Assembly (NCBI GenBank): GCA_028872875.1 | Contig: JAGWOC010000008.1 | Location: 1 to 64,000, forward strand | Length of the DNA: 64,000 bases | From: Chloroflexota bacterium | Lineage (GTDB): Bacteria > Chloroflexota > Dehalococcoidia > DSTF01 > JACRBR01 | Direction: 5' to 3' | In this document: in pieces, positions 14,954 to 23,753 of the stretch | How positions within the stretch are numbered: position 1 is the first letter of the stretch | Layout of the letters: each line of letters begins with the position of its first letter | Translations under genes and position numbers: made by a program | The notes under the pieces: model-generated | What the model was told of the DNA's origin: nothing | The model's database searches: none | What the model saw: only the letters and a program-made list of their open reading frames with translations

Positions 14954-15946
14954 TCAGCTTCGCGCGAACACCGCGCCCAGCAGATCGAGGATGAGCTTGG
15001 CGGCGATGCGGGCGGTGACGCCGGCGGCGTCGTACACGGGGTCGACCTCCGTGACGTCGAAGCCGATGACCTCGTACCGCTTCGCCACGAGCAGCAGCGC
15101 TTCCTTGAGCTGGTAGTAGTTGATGCCGCCCGGCTCCGGGTAGCCGGTGCCCGGCGCACCCGCCGGGTCCAGCACGTCGATGTCGATCGTCACGTACGCG
15201 GAGCCGGCGCCCGGCAGCGACGCCAGCGCGGCCGGCACTCCCTCGCGCACGATACGCTCCGCCGGGACGATCATGACGCCGTCGCGCAGGGCGGCGTCGT
15301 ACGGCTCGAAGCGCTCGAGGACGCCGCGCAGGCCCACCTGCACGATTTGCCGCACGTGCGGCAGCTCGCTCGACCGGCGCATGTGGTTGTCGTGCGAGAA
15401 GCGCACGCCGTACTTCTCGTCGGTGTAGTCCTGGTGCGCGTCGAACTGCACGATGGTCAGCGGCGTGTCGTCGAACGCCCGCACGATCGGGAAGGTGATC
15501 GCGTGGTCGCCGCCGACGAACACCGGCACGCGGCAGCTCCGGCGCACCAGCCGCGCCGCCTCGGTGATGATCTCGAAGTTCTCGAGCAGATCGACGGTGC
15601 GCACGTCGACGTCACCCACGTCGGCCATCGACACGCCTGCGAGGATGCGCGCACCCTGCTCCGCGTCGATGTACCCCGCCCACTCCTCGCCCGGGTGGTA
15701 GCGCGCGGACGCGTCGCGGATCGCGGCGGGGCCGAAGCGCGCGCCCGGGCGGTCGTTCGTGCCGGCGTCGAACGGCACGCCTGCGAAGCCGACGTCCGCG
15801 TGCCAGTCGTCCATGTCCTCGACGATCGGCGCCCCGTAGAACGACGCAAAGCCGTGACGGATTGCACCCTCGCCGCCGCGCGGCACCGCCGGCGTCGACG
15901 GCTCGTGCGATGGACGGTGCGCGGGGCGGAAGACGTGGGTGGTCAT
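14954..15946 (-). CDS. Agmatinase/ureohydrolase family enzyme
   Basis: 330-residue binuclear manganese ureohydrolase. The metal ligands are all visible: GGDHAI (residues about 148-153), QFDAHQDY (about 172-179) and TIDIDVLDPA (about 253-262), ending with the EPGGINYYQL motif. Family members hydrolyse agmatine, arginine, guanidinobutyrate or formiminoglutamate. The gene upstream in the same direction encodes an aldehyde dehydrogenase, so a guanidino/amine catabolic pair (for example agmatine to putrescine, or 4-guanidinobutyrate oxidation) is plausible. GGAAGGAC precedes the ATG at 15946. Confidence 0.92.
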   Translation of the reverse strand: MTTHVFRPAHRPSHEPSTPAVPRGGEGAIRHGFASFYGAPIVEDMDDWHADVGFAGVPFDAGTNDRPGARFGPAAIRDASARYHPGEEWAGYIDAEQGARILAGVSMADVGDVDVRTVDLLENFEIITEAARLVRRSCRVPVFVGGDHAITFPIVRAFDDTPLTIVQFDAHQDYTDEKYGVRFSHDNHMRRSSELPHVRQIVQVGLRGVLERFEPYDAALRDGVMIVPAERIVREGVPAALASLPGAGSAYVTIDIDVLDPAGAPGTGYPEPGGINYYQLKEALLLVAKRYEVIGFDVTEVDPVYDAAGVTARIAAKLILDLLGAVFARS

Positions 15947-16019
15947 GAGGTCCTTCCTTCGGCACGGGACAGCAGACAACAAACAACGGACACAGGTTTC
16001 CTCCTCGCGCCGCCCTACG

Positions 16020-16047
16020 ATTCACTATTCACTATTCACTATGCACT
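16020..16047. repeat. Heptanucleotide tandem repeat at the aldehyde dehydrogenase stop
   Basis: Three exact ATTCACT units (16020-16040) and one ATGCACT (16041-16047). The last codons and the stop (TAG 16041-16039) of the aldehyde dehydrogenase gene lie inside it. Confidence 0.9.
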
Positions 16048-17523
16048 ATCTATCTGCGCCCTCTGCAGCCTGCCGCTGTAGTCGATGTACACCGTCTTCC
16101 ACTCCGTGAACGTGTCCAGCGCGGCGGTGCCGGCCTCGCGGTGGCCGTTGCCGGTGCCGCGCGTGCCGCCGAACGGCAGGTGCACCTCGGCGCCGATCGT
16201 GCCCGCGTTCACATAGACGAGCCCGGTATCGATGCCTTCCACCGCGCGGAACGCCCGGTTGACGTCCCGTGTATATATCGACGAGCTGAGGCCGTACGGC
16301 ACCCCGTTGTTGACCGCGATCGCCTCTTCGAGCGAGCCCACCTTGATCAGCGCCGTCACCGGCCCGAAGATCTCCTCCTGCGCGATGCGCATCTGGGGCT
16401 TCGCGTCCGTGAAGACGGTGGGTTGGAAGAAGTAGCCGCGGCCCAGGTCGCCGACGTTCGTCGTGGCGCCGCCGCAGGCGAGCGTGGCACCCTCGTCGCG
16501 TCCGACGGCCATGTAGGCATCGATCTTGTGGAGCTGATCGGTGTTCACGACGGGGCCGACCTCGGTGGTCTCGTCGAGCCCGTTGCCGAGACGCAGGCGC
16601 TCGGCGCGCTGCACGAGTCGCTCGGCGAACTCGTCGTACACGCCGGCCTGCACGATCACCCGGCTTGCCGCGGTGCAGCGCTGGCCCGTCGTGCCGAACG
16701 CGCTCCAGATCACGCCATCGAGCGCGAGCGGGATGTCGGCATCGTCCATGACGATGATCGCGTTCTTGCCGCCCATCTCGAGCGACACCGGCTTTCCCAG
16801 CTCGGCGCCCTGCATCGCGATCGTCCTGCCGACCGCGTTCGAGCCCGTGAACGAGATGAGGCTCACGGCGGGATGCTCGACGAGCGTCGCACCGACCTCG
16901 GCGCCCTCGCCGAAGACGAGATTGATGACGCCGGGCGGGATGCCCGCGTCTTCGAGCGTCTTCACCAGGTTGTAGGCGCTCTTCGGCGCGTACTGCGACG
17001 GCTTGAAGACGACCGTGTTTCCCGTGACGAGCGCCGGCATGATCTTCCACGACGGGATCGCCATCGGGAAGTTCCACGGCGTGATGCAGCCGACGACGCC
17101 AACGGGCGCGCGCACGGACATCGCGAACTTGTCCGGCAGCTCGGAGGGCGTCGTCTGGCCGAACGAGCGGCGGCCCTCGCCGGCCATGTAGTAGGTCATG
17201 TCGATGGCTTCCTGGACGTCGCCCCGCGCCTCCTTGATGACCTTGCCCATCTCCTCGGTCAGCTCGCGGGCGAAGCGCTCCTTCTCCCGCACCAGGATCT
17301 CGGCGGCGCGGAACAGGATCTCGCCGCGGCGCGGCGCGGGCGTGCGGCGCCAGGCGGCCGCGGCATCCTGCGCGGCGCAGACGGCGTCGCGCACGTCGTC
17401 CGGGCCGGAGCGCGGGTAGCTGCCGGTCGGCTCGCCGGTCGCCGGATTCTCGCGCGTGAAGCGCCGGGCGTCGCGGGCGGGCGTCCAGCGGCCGCCGATC
17501 AGGTTCTGGTACTCCTGCGTCAT
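16039..17523 (-). CDS. NAD(P)-dependent aldehyde dehydrogenase
   Basis: 494-residue ALDH-superfamily enzyme oxidising an aldehyde to the acid. Landmarks are [13 protein letters not shown] (active-site entry), the cofactor loop [12 protein letters not shown], catalytic Glu in SLEMGGKNA and catalytic Cys in [11 protein letters not shown]. Order and length are normal. The C-terminal [16 protein letters not shown] resembles the ALDH7/semialdehyde dehydrogenase side of the family, but the substrate cannot be read directly. Stop and last residues are inside a heptamer repeat. It is followed by the ureohydrolase gene, suggesting a joint role in guanidino-compound or polyamine degradation. GGAGGAG lies before the ATG at 17523. 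Confidence 0.93.
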   Translation of the reverse strand: MTQEYQNLIGGRWTPARDARRFTRENPATGEPTGSYPRSGPDDVRDAVCAAQDAAAAWRRTPAPRRGEILFRAAEILVREKERFARELTEEMGKVIKEARGDVQEAIDMTYYMAGEGRRSFGQTTPSELPDKFAMSVRAPVGVVGCITPWNFPMAIPSWKIMPALVTGNTVVFKPSQYAPKSAYNLVKTLEDAGIPPGVINLVFGEGAEVGATLVEHPAVSLISFTGSNAVGRTIAMQGAELGKPVSLEMGGKNAIIVMDDADIPLALDGVIWSAFGTTGQRCTAASRVIVQAGVYDEFAERLVQRAERLRLGNGLDETTEVGPVVNTDQLHKIDAYMAVGRDEGATLACGGATTNVGDLGRGYFFQPTVFTDAKPQMRIAQEEIFGPVTALIKVGSLEEAIAVNNGVPYGLSSSIYTRDVNRAFRAVEGIDTGLVYVNAGTIGAEVHLPFGGTRGTGNGHREAGTAALDTFTEWKTVYIDYSGRLQRAQIDSA

Positions 17524-17608
17524 GGGGCTCTCCTCCGGCGCACGCCGAACGGGGGCGCAGCGCCCTCGACTTCATGATACTGCCACCCGCAGACGGCGGC
17601 GGGCGTGG

Positions 17609-18334
17609 CTACGGCGCCCTCAGCCACAGGAAGAACTCGCGGTTGCCGGCCGGGCCGAGCAGCGGCGACGCCGCGACGCCGCGCACGCGCAGCCCGCGCT
17701 GCACGCACCACCACGCGACGCGCCCGATGACCGCCGCGTGCACCAGCGGGTCGCGCACGACGCCGCGCCGCACCTCGTGGCGCTGCGCCTCGAACTGCGG
17801 CTTGACGAGCGGCACGATATCCGCCTCCGGCGCGACGAGCGCGATGACATGCGGCAGCACCTTCGTCAGCGAGATGAACGAGGCGTCGACCGTGGCCAGT
17901 GACGGCCGCTCCGGCAGCGCGTCGAGGTCGCGGATGTTCGTGCGCTCCATGACGACGACGCGCGGGTCGGCCCGCAGCCGCGGGTGCAACTGCCCGTAGC
18001 CGACGTCCACCGCGTAGACGCGCGCCGCGCCCCGCTGCAGCAGGCAGTCCGTAAAGCCGCCGGTCGAGGCGCCCACATCGAGCGCCACGCGCCCGGCGAC
18101 GTCGATACCGAACGCCGCGAGCGCATGGTCGAGCTTCTCGCCGCCGCGGCTCACGAAGCGCTGCGGCCGCTCCACCTCGATCGCCGCGCCGTCGCCGACG
18201 CCGGCGCCCGCGCGCGTCTCGGTCTGGCCGTCGACGCGCACGTCGCCCGCGAGGATCAGGGCGCGCGCCTTCTCACGCGACGGCGCGACCCCGCGCTCCA
18301 CCATCGCCACGTCGAGCCGCTGCTTCTTCGCCAT
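17609..18334 (-). CDS. tlyA: TlyA-family rRNA 2'-O-methyltransferase
   Basis: 241 residues: an S4 RNA-binding domain (residues about 3-60, RLDVAMVERG...AGDVRVDGQ) followed by an FtsJ/RrmJ-like methyltransferase domain with the SAM motif DVGASTGGFTDCLLQ near residue 90. TlyA enzymes 2'-O-methylate cytidines in 16S and/or 23S rRNA and determine capreomycin susceptibility; the family is also annotated as haemolysin A. The start at 18334 gives the typical MAKKxRLD beginning; the longer open frame upstream is low complexity. Divergent from the secreted protein gene. Confidence 0.93.
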   Translation of the reverse strand: MAKKQRLDVAMVERGVAPSREKARALILAGDVRVDGQTETRAGAGVGDGAAIEVERPQRFVSRGGEKLDHALAAFGIDVAGRVALDVGASTGGFTDCLLQRGAARVYAVDVGYGQLHPRLRADPRVVVMERTNIRDLDALPERPSLATVDASFISLTKVLPHVIALVAPEADIVPLVKPQFEAQRHEVRRGVVRDPLVHAAVIGRVAWWCVQRGLRVRGVAASPLLGPAGNREFFLWLRAP

Positions 18335-18468
18335 CCCGCGCCCATTGTGCGGGATGGCGACAGGTGCTGGTATCGGGCGGCCGCGGCGCAGACGCGGCGC
18401 CGGCGGCCTGCGCCGTTCACCTTTGCGGCGGCTCGGGCGTTCTATCATCAGCGGGGCAGCATCGGAGC

Positions 18469-19422
18469 ATGGACATGCGCAGGCAACTCGCACTCTTCGT
18501 TCCGCTCGCCGCGGCCCTCTTGTGGGCCGCACGGCCCGCCGCCGCCGCCGAGCCCTTCCCGAAGCCGCAGGTCAGCGTCGTCGTCTCCACCGCCGCGGCC
18601 GGGGCACACCCCGACCTCCGGACGACGATCGGCACGCCGACGGGGCTGGCCTTTCAGCAGGTGACGATCACGTCGCCGGCTGGAGGCAGCGTCGCGGCCG
18701 ACGCCGACATCGCCGACGGCACCATCGTCGGCCGGCTCGACGCGAAATCGACCACGAACGGCGGCGCCGGCGCGGCGTGCAGCACCCCGGTCTCGTTTAC
18801 GGTGCCGAACCGCAAGGAGACGGCCAACGTGGCGTCGCCGGAGTATCCGGCGTATCTCCGGACCGTCGCGCCCGGCGCGCACCGGCTGCGCCTGGTGGCC
18901 GACGTGTCGCCGTCGCCGCACGTCCCCCTGCTGGTCAACTACCTGTTCGACATCGACCCGGCGACCAACGCGGCAGTGATGCGCGCGGTGGTGGGTGACC
19001 CCACGGCGGCGCCCACGACGTTCACCTTCTGCACGCCGCAGACCAGCACGACAACGCTCTTCGGCGTCACACCGTCAGGCGCGCCGCTGCTCACGTCGCC
19101 GGCGGTGCCGGGCGCACGCACGTTCGCGTTCGCCTTCACCAGCAGCCCCGATGCCAACGGCGTGCGCTACACGCAGACGGTGCAGGCGACGGCGACCGTG
19201 GGGCCGGTGCAGTACGCGCGGCTCGCGGCGCCGACGCCGGCCGCCGCGGCCGCGCCGCCGTCGCGTACGATCATCGCCAGCGTGCCGCTCCAGGCGCCCA
19301 GCGCCGGGAGCGGTCCGCGGGGCGCGCGCCTGCCGGTGTGGCCGCTCGCGACCGTCGCGATGCTCGGCGCGGCCCTGGCCGCCGCCGGGATCACGAAGCG
19401 CCGGACGGGTGGCATGAAGTGA
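18469..19422 (+). CDS. Secreted, membrane-anchored protein of unknown function
   Basis: 317 residues. A Sec signal peptide (RRQLALFVPLAAALLWAARP then AAAAEP) precedes a large Thr/Ala/Pro-rich extracytoplasmic domain with several beta-like segments, two cysteines, and a C-terminal membrane helix (VWPLATVAMLGAALAAAGI) with positive residues KRR. This is a type I topology with the bulk outside the cell. I do not recognise the domain. Start at ATG 18469 fits the signal peptide; TATCATC near 18444 may be the -10 box. The next gene starts 3 bases after the stop. Confidence 0.8.
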   Translation: MDMRRQLALFVPLAAALLWAARPAAAAEPFPKPQVSVVVSTAAAGAHPDLRTTIGTPTGLAFQQVTITSPAGGSVAADADIADGTIVGRLDAKSTTNGGAGAACSTPVSFTVPNRKETANVASPEYPAYLRTVAPGAHRLRLVADVSPSPHVPLLVNYLFDIDPATNAAVMRAVVGDPTAAPTTFTFCTPQTSTTTLFGVTPSGAPLLTSPAVPGARTFAFAFTSSPDANGVRYTQTVQATATVGPVQYARLAAPTPAAAAAPPSRTIIASVPLQAPSAGSGPRGARLPVWPLATVAMLGAALAAAGITKRRTGGMK

Positions 19423-19424
19423 GC

Positions 19425-19652
19425 ATGGACTACGTCCTCATCATCCACAGTGCCGAAGAGGGCGGGTACTGGGCGGAGGTCCCGGAACTGCCGGGGTGTT
19501 TCGCCCAGGGCGAATCGCTCGACGACGTCATCAGCGAATCGCGATCGGCGATCGCCGCACACCTCTTCGCACTGCACGAAGATGGCCAGACTCCGCCAGA
19601 TGAGGAGATCGTCATCGCCACCGTGCGCCTGTCTGAGCCATCACCCGCGTAG
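19425..19652 (+). CDS. HicB-like (UPF0150) protein without a HicA partner
   Basis: 75 residues with the partial RNase H fold of HicB antitoxins: DYVLIIHSAEEGGYWAEVPELPGCFAQGES is the characteristic first half (GYwaevPeLPGc), followed by the helix DVISESRSAIAAHL. There is no DNA-binding C-terminal domain and no HicA (double-stranded-RNA-binding toxin) ORF on either side, so this is an orphan and may not be a toxin-antitoxin component. It begins 3 bases after the stop of the secreted protein gene, so both probably share a transcript. A strong bidirectional hairpin follows at 19680. Confidence 0.88.
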   Translation: MDYVLIIHSAEEGGYWAEVPELPGCFAQGESLDDVISESRSAIAAHLFALHEDGQTPPDEEIVIATVRLSEPSPA

Positions 19653-19679
19653 CGAACCCATGGACGCAGCAGTCGACGA

Positions 19680-19706
19680 AAGCGGCGGACGTGATGTCCG
19701 CCGCTT
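19680..19706. terminator. Bidirectional terminator hairpin
   Basis: AAGCGGCGGAC-GTGAT-GTCCGCCGCTT, an 11-bp perfect stem between the convergent hicB-like and sdhE genes, followed by CTCGTT on the plus strand. Confidence 0.8.
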
Positions 19707-19733
19707 CTCGTTCCGGTACCAACGCTGCGCGCC

Positions 19734-20630
19734 CTACGCGGGCACGGGCTGCGCGAGCTTGTCCAGCAGCTTCTTCGTCGACACGACGTGGTGGTCCATC
19801 CGCATCTCCTTCGGGTCGATGCCGAGCGCCAGACCGATCATCTGCGGCAGGTGGATGATCGGCAGTTCGATGTCGAAGTGCGTCACAGACTTCGCCGCCG
19901 GCTGCTGGGCGTCGAGGTTCAGGTGGCACAGCGGGCACGGCGACACCAGCGCGTCGGCGCCCAGATCCTGCGCCTCGTGGACGTGGTTCCCCGCCTGCTT
20001 GAGCGAGTTCTCGCGGTTGATGGTCAGGATCGGGAAGCCGCAGCACTTCTTCGCGCCCTCGTAGTCGACCGCCGTCGCGCCGACCGCCTCGATCACCATC
20101 TCGAGGTAGTGGTCGCGGTCCGGGTGCTCCTCCTTGCCAAGGAGCTGGCTCGGGCGCAGGATGTAGCAGCCGTAGAACGGGCCGATGCGCGCCCCCGTCA
20201 GCGGGCGTTTGACGGCCTTCTTGAGGTTGTCGAGCCCGAAGTCCTCGACGAGGATCCAGAGGAAGTTCTTCACCTCGAGCCCCGGCTCGTAGTGCAGCCC
20301 CTCCTCGGCGAGGATCTCGTTGACCTTCGCCAGGTACTCCGGGTTCTTCGCCAGCTTGTCCTGCACCATGCTCTCGATGCCCTGGCAGGTCGAGCAGATG
20401 TTCATCAGCGGCAGCCCGAGCTGCTGCGCCATGGCGAACGTACGCGCGTTGAGCGCATCGCCCAGCTCCGGGTTCTGCTCCTGGATCACGCCGGCGCCGG
20501 TGCACGTCGCCTGATCCAGCTCCACCAGTTCGATGCCCAGCTCGCGCGCGACGCGGTTCGTCGCGATGTACAGCTCCGGGGCCGCGCCTTTCGAGACGCA
20601 GCCCGGCCAGAACGCGTATTTCATCGCCAT
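19734..20630 (-). CDS. HdrB-like cysteine-rich subunit of succinate dehydrogenase (SdhE type)
   Basis: 298 residues of the heterodisulfide reductase B family. The second CCG domain is complete (KKCCGFPILT ... SPCPLCHLNL, the C-x-n-CCG-x-n-CxxC pattern that binds a non-cubane 4Fe-4S cluster); the first is partly altered (PGCVSK, ATCTGAG, CSTCQG). In type E succinate:quinone reductases and thiol:fumarate reductases such a subunit sits next to the iron-sulfur subunit and replaces the cytochrome b anchor in contacting the quinone or thiol. Its ATG (20630) overlaps the sdhB stop by one base. It is the last gene of the sdhA-sdhB-sdhE operon. No transmembrane helix. Confidence 0.9.
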   Translation of the reverse strand: MAMKYAFWPGCVSKGAAPELYIATNRVARELGIELVELDQATCTGAGVIQEQNPELGDALNARTFAMAQQLGLPLMNICSTCQGIESMVQDKLAKNPEYLAKVNEILAEEGLHYEPGLEVKNFLWILVEDFGLDNLKKAVKRPLTGARIGPFYGCYILRPSQLLGKEEHPDRDHYLEMVIEAVGATAVDYEGAKKCCGFPILTINRENSLKQAGNHVHEAQDLGADALVSPCPLCHLNLDAQQPAAKSVTHFDIELPIIHLPQMIGLALGIDPKEMRMDHHVVSTKKLLDKLAQPVPA

Positions 20631-21631
20631 CAGTCCGTCACCTCGGCCTTCTTCGGTTTCAGCATCGCCGACTTCCGCACCACGTTCCGCACGCGGTCCA
20701 TGCCCTTCATCTTGTGCGAGCCCGGGGCACCGGGCGGGATCACCTGCGCCAGCGGCAACTTGCCGGCGCGCAGCATCTTCAGCGCGCCCGGCAACTCGGT
20801 CATAATGCGCGGCAGGTTGAACATGCCGACGGAGCCCGGCACCATCCACACCTCGTTCAGCCGCCCGCCGTCGACGATCGACTTCGTGAAGATCGCCGTG
20901 TGGCGCGCGCCGGTGTTGTTCGTGATGCCTGCCTCGATCGCCATCTCGCGGAGCTGCAGGATGCGGTTCATCGGCGCCACGCCCTTGGGGCAGACCTCGA
21001 CGCACATGTTGCAGCGCGTGCAGTCCCAAATGCCGCCGTACTCGCTCAGCTTCTGCAGGCGCTCGACGGTGTGGCCGTCGCGCGGGTCGCCGGCAAAGCG
21101 ATAGGCCTTCGCGAGCGCGGCGGGCGCGATGAAGTTCTTGTCGACCTCCAGCACCGTGCAATCGCTGACGCAGCCGCCGCACATGATGCAGTTCATCGTG
21201 TGGGTGAGGTCCAGCATCGCCTCGTTCGGGACGCGATACTCGCCCTCGGGCACCGGGCCGGCGGGCTGCAGGTAGGGGTCGACCTGGCGGATCTTCGTCC
21301 AGAACGACTCCTGGTCGATCACCAGGTCCTTGATCACAGGCATGTTGCCCATCGGCTCGACGAGGATCTCGTGCTCCTCGTCGCCGCCGGTGATGGCGAT
21401 GACCTTCGCCCGGCAGGCGAGCCGCGCGCGCTTGTCGACGCGCATCGCGCAGGAGCCACAGATCGCGCTCCGGCACGAGCAGCGCAGGGCCAGCGACCCG
21501 TCTTCGTACTCGCGCGCGCTGATCAGCGCGTCGAGCAGGGTCGCGCTGTCGTGCATGTCGAGCGTGTACTGGCTGTAGCCCGTGATGCCCTTCTCCGGGT
21601 CCGTGCGCTTGACCTTGAGCTTCACCTTCAT
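20630..21631 (-). CDS. sdhB: Succinate dehydrogenase/fumarate reductase iron-sulfur subunit
   Basis: 333 residues, longer than the usual 230-250. The N-terminal ferredoxin fold carries the 2Fe-2S motif RCSCRSAICGSCAM (near residue 50) and a third cysteine in ARLACRAK. The helical domain has two 4Fe-4S/3Fe-4S motifs, CIMCGGCVSDC and CTRCNMCVEVCP. About 90 extra C-terminal residues are basic and without motif. It passes electrons from SdhA FAD to the quinone side. Third in order is the HdrB-like subunit, so the complex is likely of type E. GGAG lies before the ATG. Confidence 0.96.
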   Translation of the reverse strand: MKVKLKVKRTDPEKGITGYSQYTLDMHDSATLLDALISAREYEDGSLALRCSCRSAICGSCAMRVDKRARLACRAKVIAITGGDEEHEILVEPMGNMPVIKDLVIDQESFWTKIRQVDPYLQPAGPVPEGEYRVPNEAMLDLTHTMNCIMCGGCVSDCTVLEVDKNFIAPAALAKAYRFAGDPRDGHTVERLQKLSEYGGIWDCTRCNMCVEVCPKGVAPMNRILQLREMAIEAGITNNTGARHTAIFTKSIVDGGRLNEVWMVPGSVGMFNLPRIMTELPGALKMLRAGKLPLAQVIPPGAPGSHKMKGMDRVRNVVRKSAMLKPKKAEVTD

Positions 21632-21710
21632 ACGCTGCTCCGTTCCAGGCTTTCCAAGTTCCGGCCGCCTGCTCCCGCTTCCGCAAGGACGCCGCTCACC
21701 GCGCGGACCC

Positions 21711-23411
21711 CTAGTACTTGCGCTCCTGCGGCTGCCACTGCGTGATCGTCACCGGCAGGTAGCTCATCTTCTCGCTGCCGTCCGGCTGCTTCGTCAGCAC
21801 GATGTGCTTCAGCCACTCCGCGTCGTTGCGGTCCGGATAGTCCAGGCGCGTGTGCGCGCCGCGGCTCTCCTTCCGCTCGATCGCGCTCTTCGTGATCATC
21901 TCGGCGCAGTCGAGCATGTAGCCCAGCTCGAGGTGGAACAGCAGGTCGGTGTTGAACACCTTGCCCTTGTGCTCGACGCCGACCTTCTCGTACCGCGCGC
22001 GCAGCGCCTTCAGCTCTTCGACCTGCTTGTTGAGCCTCTCGGGCGTGCGGAAGATGCCGACGTTCGCGCTCATCGAGACGCCCATGTCGCGCCGGATCCT
22101 CGCCACGCGGTCGCCGTCCATCGGCCGGTCGAGGATGCCGCGGATCATCGCGCGGTCCTTCTCGACGACGCTCTCGGGGATCGGGCGGAACACCTTGCCC
22201 TTGAGCCACGGCACCGCGTGCTCCGCCGCCCGCCGCCCGAAGACCAGCGTGTCCAGCAGCGAGTTCGCGCCCACGCGGTTGGCGCCGTGCACGCTCACGC
22301 ACGCCGCCTCGCCGGCCGAGTACAGGCCGGGCACCGGCGTCAGCCCGTCCACGTCTGTCTTGATGCCGCCCATGATGTAGTGCACGCCCGGCAGGATCGG
22401 CAGCAGCTCCTTCGCGATGTCGATGTTCACGAGGTCGCGGGCGATCTCGTAGATCTCTTCCAGACGCTCCTTGATGAGCTGCTCGCCCAGGTGCCGCATG
22501 TCGAGGAAGACGCAGCCGTCGACGTCGCGCCCCTCGTCGATCTCCGTCTGCTCGGCGCGGGAGACGACGTCGCGCGAGGCCAGCTCCATCATGTTCGGCG
22601 CGTACTTCTGCATGAAGCGCTCGCCGTCCTTGTTCAGCAGGTACGCCCCCTCGCCGCGGGCACCCTCGGTGATCAGCACGCCAGTGCCCTTCAGCGTCGT
22701 GGGGTGGATCTGCACCATCTCCATGTCCATGATCGGCGCACCCACCCGGTAGGCCTGCGCGATGCCGTCGCCGGTGCAGATCAGCGCGTTGGTCGAGGGT
22801 TCGTACACGCGCCCGAGGCCGCCCGTGCAGACGATCGTCGCCTTCGCCGTGATCGCGTGCAGCTCGCCCGTGCGGATGTTCAGCGCGACGCAGCCGCGGC
22901 ACTGGCCGTCATCGACGATGAGGCTGGTAACGAACCACTCCTCGTACATCCGCATGGCCTGGAAGCGCGCCGGGTGCATGAGCTGCTCGTACAGCACGTG
23001 GAGGATCGCCTGGCCCGTGATGGCGCCGACGAAGAACGTGCGGGCCTTCCCCATGCCACCGAAGCGGCGCACCGCCATCCGCCCGTCCGGCTTGCGGCTG
23101 AAGACAACGCCCCAGTGCTCCATCTGGAGCACTTCGCCCCCGCCGTCCTGCGCCAGCACGGTGATGGCGTCCTGGTCGCCCAGGTAGTCCGATGCTTTCG
23201 TCGTCTCGAACGCGTGCTCTTCCCACGGCCCGCCGTCTTCGCCGACGCCCGGCCCGTTGATCCCGCCTTGCGCGGCGTTCGAGTGCGAGCGCACCGGGTG
23301 CACCTTCGACACCATCGCGACATCCGCGCCGAGTTGCTGCGCGGCGATGGCGGCCCGCATGCCCGCGAGACCGCCGCCAATGACGAGGACGTCGTGTTCG
23401 TAGACGGCCAT
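21711..23411 (-). CDS. sdhA: Succinate dehydrogenase/fumarate reductase flavoprotein subunit
   Basis: 566 residues. N-terminal FAD-binding motif VLVIGGGLAGMRAAIAA, then VHPVRSHSNAAQGGI, which includes the histidine region for covalent FAD (RSHS). The catalytic segment MVQIHPTTL and the TEGARGEGAYL loop are present, as are YIMGGIKTDVDG and GEAACVSVHGANRVGANSLLD. It oxidises succinate (or reduces fumarate). The start at 23411 is chosen from the family N-terminus; the open frame beyond it lacks similarity. First gene of the operon, with sdhB 79 bases on. No sdhC/D membrane gene is present on either side. Confidence 0.97.
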   Translation of the reverse strand: MAVYEHDVLVIGGGLAGMRAAIAAQQLGADVAMVSKVHPVRSHSNAAQGGINGPGVGEDGGPWEEHAFETTKASDYLGDQDAITVLAQDGGGEVLQMEHWGVVFSRKPDGRMAVRRFGGMGKARTFFVGAITGQAILHVLYEQLMHPARFQAMRMYEEWFVTSLIVDDGQCRGCVALNIRTGELHAITAKATIVCTGGLGRVYEPSTNALICTGDGIAQAYRVGAPIMDMEMVQIHPTTLKGTGVLITEGARGEGAYLLNKDGERFMQKYAPNMMELASRDVVSRAEQTEIDEGRDVDGCVFLDMRHLGEQLIKERLEEIYEIARDLVNIDIAKELLPILPGVHYIMGGIKTDVDGLTPVPGLYSAGEAACVSVHGANRVGANSLLDTLVFGRRAAEHAVPWLKGKVFRPIPESVVEKDRAMIRGILDRPMDGDRVARIRRDMGVSMSANVGIFRTPERLNKQVEELKALRARYEKVGVEHKGKVFNTDLLFHLELGYMLDCAEMITKSAIERKESRGAHTRLDYPDRNDAEWLKHIVLTKQPDGSEKMSYLPVTITQWQPQERKY

Positions 23412-23594
23412 GGCGGCTACACCTTCCTCTGTAACGGCCTCCGCGCCTTGCGGGCGGCCAATGGCTGACGGTGCCGGGTCGGATCCAGGGTCGAGAATGC
23501 GTCGGCGCGGGGGATCGAACTCCGCTGGCCGGGGTGTTGGCCGAGCAGGTGGCGCCGAGCAGAGCTGGTCATGCAATCTCCCGTGGGCGTGTGA

Positions 23595-23624
23595 ATCCTA
23601 TCACGCATCTCTCCTTACGCTCAA
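23595..23624 (-). promoter_or_regulatory. Probable sdhA promoter
   Basis: TTGAGC (23624-23619), 18-base spacer, TAGGAT (23600-23595) on the minus strand, about 180 bases before the sdhA start. The rest of the 342-base intergenic region (23412-23753) between divergent genes shows no other feature that I can support. Confidence 0.45.
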
Positions 23625-23753
23625 GAAATCCGCAACGCTGGTTTCGCGGCCCGTTCGAACCGTCGTCTCCCCGCGCCAGGCGCTCGCGCAGGTGCGCCGC
23701 GTCGTTCAAACTGATCGCACACCACCGCGCGCTCGCAATCAAGAAGGTCCTCG

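Noticed and set aside
23460-23560. A tRNA gene around GATCGAACTCCG
   Set aside because: No acceptor stem, D-arm or anticodon arm could be matched around it.
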